This document shows positions 6,308 to 7,987 of a DNA stretch of 7,987 nt, piece after piece (the first letter of the stretch is position 1; each line of letters starts with the position of its first letter). This DNA is from an uncultured Atopobiaceae bacterium. Its GTDB lineage: Bacteria; Actinomycetota; Coriobacteriia; Coriobacteriales; Atopobiaceae. A program made the translations under genes and the position numbers. The stretch lies in NCBI GenBank assembly GCA_947581665.1, contig CANPVI010000064.1:1-7987 (forward strand), written 5' to 3'. The notes under the pieces were generated by a model. That model was not told where the DNA came from, did no database searches, and saw nothing but the letters and a program-made list of their open reading frames with translations.

Positions 6308-6313
6308 AGTATA
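6308..6313 (-). promoter_or_regulatory. Probable -10 box of rfbA
   Basis: The minus strand reads CCTATACTTGG. TATACT differs from the sigma-70 type consensus by one base and lies 40 bases before the rfbA start. No matching -35 hexamer stands at 16-18 bases. Instead an imperfect inverted repeat, TTCCGG / CCGGGA around 6317-6333, occupies the spacer and could be a protein-binding site. The box sits between hairpin 2 and rfbA, consistent with rfbA being transcribed separately from the upstream permease. Confidence 0.5.
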
Positions 6314-6353
6314 GGATCCCGGCGAATCCGGAACGTCCTTCCCAAACGCATTT

Positions 6354-6410
6354 CGCCGCGCAACCACTTTTTCGGTGCAATCCCTGCATCGAAAAAGTGG
6401 TTGCGCGGCG
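6354..6410. terminator. 26-bp-stem inverted repeat after the permease gene (hairpin 2)
   Basis: Arms 6354-6379 and 6385-6410 pair over 26 positions with a single G-U-type pair (position 22 of the stem) and a five-base loop, ATCCC. The outer CGCCG/CGGCG and the apical TCGGTGC side match hairpin 1. The element starts 19 bases past the permease stop codon and ends upstream of the rfbA -10 box, the right place for the permease terminator. A run of five T's sits inside the left arm. Directly beyond the stem the minus strand reads AAATGCGTTTGGG, with no immediate U-tract. A role in termination or mRNA 3'-end protection is inferred from position and structure. Confidence 0.7.
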
Positions 6411-6429
6411 TAAATCGCTCTAGAGGGCG

Positions 6430-7920
6430 TCAGCCCGCCTTCGCCATGTCGATCACGTGGTGGAACTTCCTCGTGACCACGAGGTAGATGACGATGCCGA
6501 TCACCAGCCAGACCACGCCGACGATCTTCGGGATGTCGGCGAGCGTGAAGATGAAGATGCCGGTGAAGATGCAACCGAGCACCGGGAAGAGCAGGTGGCG
6601 GAAGAACTTGTGCTCCTTGCGCTTGCCCCAGCAGTACCACAGCACCACGAAGTTCAGCAGGAAGTAGCTCGCGAGGGCGCCGAAGTTGCTCATCTCGGCC
6701 GAGATGTTCTGGCCGACGGCGAGCATCGGGAAGAGCACCACGAGGTTCACGATGCCCACGAAGATGGTGGCCACCACGGGTGTGGCGTTCTTCTTGTTCA
6801 TCTCGCCGAGCTTCTTGGGCATGGCGCCCGCGGTGCCCATGACGTAGAGGATGCGCGCGATGGAGGTCTGCGCGGCGAGGCCGGTGAAGATGCCGAGCGC
6901 GAGGACGTTCGCGATCTCGCAGGTGAGCGCGAGCCATTCGCCACTCCCGCCGTTGATGCCGCCCACGATGCCGGCGACGACGTAGAAGCCCTCGGTGGGA
7001 TGGTCCTTGTACATGGTGCCGGTGGGGTCGGCGCAGGAGACGACGAAGCTCAACGTGCAGAAGAGCGCCGCGAGGATGATGACGATGATGACCATGGCTC
7101 GACCCGGGCCCTTGGGGCCGGCCTTCGATTCCTGCGTGAGCGTGGCGACGGAACCGAAGCCCACGAAATTCAGAGCGCAGAGCGAGATCGCGCTGAACAT
7201 CGCCTGGGCGCTGAACTTCGAGGGATCGAAGATGGCGTTTGTGGAGAAGTGCGCGCCGCCATGCCCTTGGATGATGTAGACCACCGCGAAGCCTATGACG
7301 AGCCCCAGCACCACGAGCTCGCCCACGAGCGCGATGCGATCGAGGATCATCGTCGTGCCGATGCCGCGAATGGCCACGAGCGTGCAGAACGCGAGGAAGA
7401 GCAAACACCAAATCCAATCGGGCACGTCCGCGAGACCGGGAATGGCCTTGAGGGAGTTCGCCGCCATGATGAACATGATGTCCGGCGTGATGATGTACTG
7501 GAGGATCATCAGCCAGCCCGTGACGAAGCCCACGCCCTTGTTGATGCCCTCGGAGGTGTAGGTGAAGATCGAGCCCGAGGACGGGAAGATCGGCACCATC
7601 ACGCCGAAGGAGAGCGCCGTGAAGAGCATGGCGATGCCGCCTATGGCGTAGGCGAGGAACGGCATGCCGTCCGAGGCGTTGTAGACCGAGGCGAAGATGG
7701 GGAACGGCGCGATCGGCACCATGAAGATGAGGCCGTAGATCACCATGTCGAAGACGGTGAGCGTGGCCTTGAAGCCGCCGTTGCTCCCGCTCTTCGCGGG
7801 GGTGGAGGCGCTCGTGGTGGCGGGCGCCGTCGTGCCCGTCGCCGTCGCGGGGACGGCCGTGGCTTGGCTCGCCGGTGCGGGAGCGCTGGTGGTGCTGTTC
7901 GTGGAGGCTGTGTCTGCCAT
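6430..7920 (-). CDS. APC-superfamily amino-acid permease
   Basis: A 496-residue inner-membrane transporter of the amino acid-polyamine-organocation superfamily (AA_permease_2 type). About twelve membrane helices can be placed: 57-78, 88-110, 131-153, 168-186, 194-216, 240-262, 275-297, 330-352, 381-400, 411-429, 442-460 and 464-482. Family landmarks are the unwound first helix (VPIAPFPIF, 68-76), PSSGSIFTYTSEG (113-125), LDRIALVGELVVLG (193-206), and NFVGFGSVATLTQESKAGPK (251-270), the loop after helix 6 where these proteins keep a conserved Glu (Glu264). KKNATPVVAT (376-385) before helix 9 is also typical. Substrate cannot be told from sequence. Residues 1-49 form an odd low-complexity Ala/Thr/Ser/Pro tail, presumably cytoplasmic. 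The ATG at 7920 has AAGGG eight bases upstream; the next in-frame Met (59) would lose part of the first helix. The gene is followed by hairpin 2 and then rfbA. Confidence 0.92.
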   Translation of the reverse strand: MADTASTNSTTSAPAPASQATAVPATATGTTAPATTSASTPAKSGSNGGFKATLTVFDMVIYGLIFMVPIAPFPIFASVYNASDGMPFLAYAIGGIAMLFTALSFGVMVPIFPSSGSIFTYTSEGINKGVGFVTGWLMILQYIITPDIMFIMAANSLKAIPGLADVPDWIWCLLFLAFCTLVAIRGIGTTMILDRIALVGELVVLGLVIGFAVVYIIQGHGGAHFSTNAIFDPSKFSAQAMFSAISLCALNFVGFGSVATLTQESKAGPKGPGRAMVIIVIILAALFCTLSFVVSCADPTGTMYKDHPTEGFYVVAGIVGGINGGSGEWLALTCEIANVLALGIFTGLAAQTSIARILYVMGTAGAMPKKLGEMNKKNATPVVATIFVGIVNLVVLFPMLAVGQNISAEMSNFGALASYFLLNFVVLWYCWGKRKEHKFFRHLLFPVLGCIFTGIFIFTLADIPKIVGVVWLVIGIVIYLVVTRKFHHVIDMAKAG

Positions 7921-7952
7921 GGCGTCCGCCCTTCGCGTGGTAGCGGGACGCC
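7921..7952 (-). promoter_or_regulatory. Leader hairpin abutting the permease start codon
   Basis: On the minus strand a seven-base perfect stem, GGCGTCC pairing with GGACGCC, encloses an 18-base loop that contains the AAGGG ribosome site. The 3' arm ends directly before the ATG. Such an arrangement could present or hide the start region and so adjust translation. It may also be chance in GC-rich DNA. The remaining bases up to the window edge (7953-7987) show no clear promoter. Confidence 0.35.
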
Positions 7953-7987
7953 TGCACGCCGCACTGCGCCCCGCGCTCTCTACGCGG

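Noticed and set aside
6296..7957. A 553-codon minus-strand frame overlapping the permease gene in another phase
   Set aside because: His/Arg-rich out-of-phase reading of the permease that also runs through the hairpin; no family resemblance.

Overview
The window is a gene-dense, high-GC stretch of bacterial chromosome. Gene content and protein style suggest a fermentative, anaerobic actinomycete, most likely of the class Coriobacteriia (Olsenella/Collinsella-like). That assignment is an impression from the proteins (acetate kinase, YugP-type protease, long-stem intergenic hairpins) and was not tested by any search.

Layout. Positions 1-4172 hold a minus-strand cluster that reads right to left: RNase D (rnd), a YugP-type membrane zinc metallopeptidase, the two exonuclease VII subunits (xseA, xseB), a HIT-family nucleotide hydrolase, and the first 55 codons of acetate kinase (ackA), cut by the window edge. 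Gaps between the peptidase, xseA, xseB and the HIT gene are 0, 42 and 2 bases, so these four probably share one transcript. rnd lies 76 bases upstream of the peptidase, and ackA 94 bases downstream of the HIT gene; each of those gaps holds a possible -10 element. Diverging from rnd, the only plus-strand gene (4283-5251) encodes a diacylglycerol/lipid-kinase-fold protein whose nucleotide-binding motifs are all altered. It converges on a minus-strand rfbA (glucose-1-phosphate thymidylyltransferase, 5392-6267). Upstream of that, also on the minus strand, is a 12-helix APC-superfamily amino-acid permease (6430-7920) with an unusual Ala/Thr-rich N-terminal tail.

How they fit together. The left cluster is mostly nucleic-acid and nucleotide housekeeping (RNase D 3' trimming, exonuclease VII single-strand DNA degradation, HIT nucleotide hydrolysis) with an embedded membrane protease and a neighbouring acetate/ATP-generating kinase. 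The right half is cell-envelope and transport: dTDP-sugar precursor synthesis, a lipid-kinase-like protein and an amino-acid transporter. No mobile element, tRNA, rRNA or CRISPR array was seen.

The least ordinary signals are two long hairpins, at 5293-5348 and 6354-6410. Each has a 26-bp stem, each sits at gene 3' ends, and they share outer and apical sequence. They differ at nine stem positions, every one compensated on the opposite arm. This is direct covariation evidence for a selected, dispersed structural element, probably a terminator of a type that lacks a U-tract.
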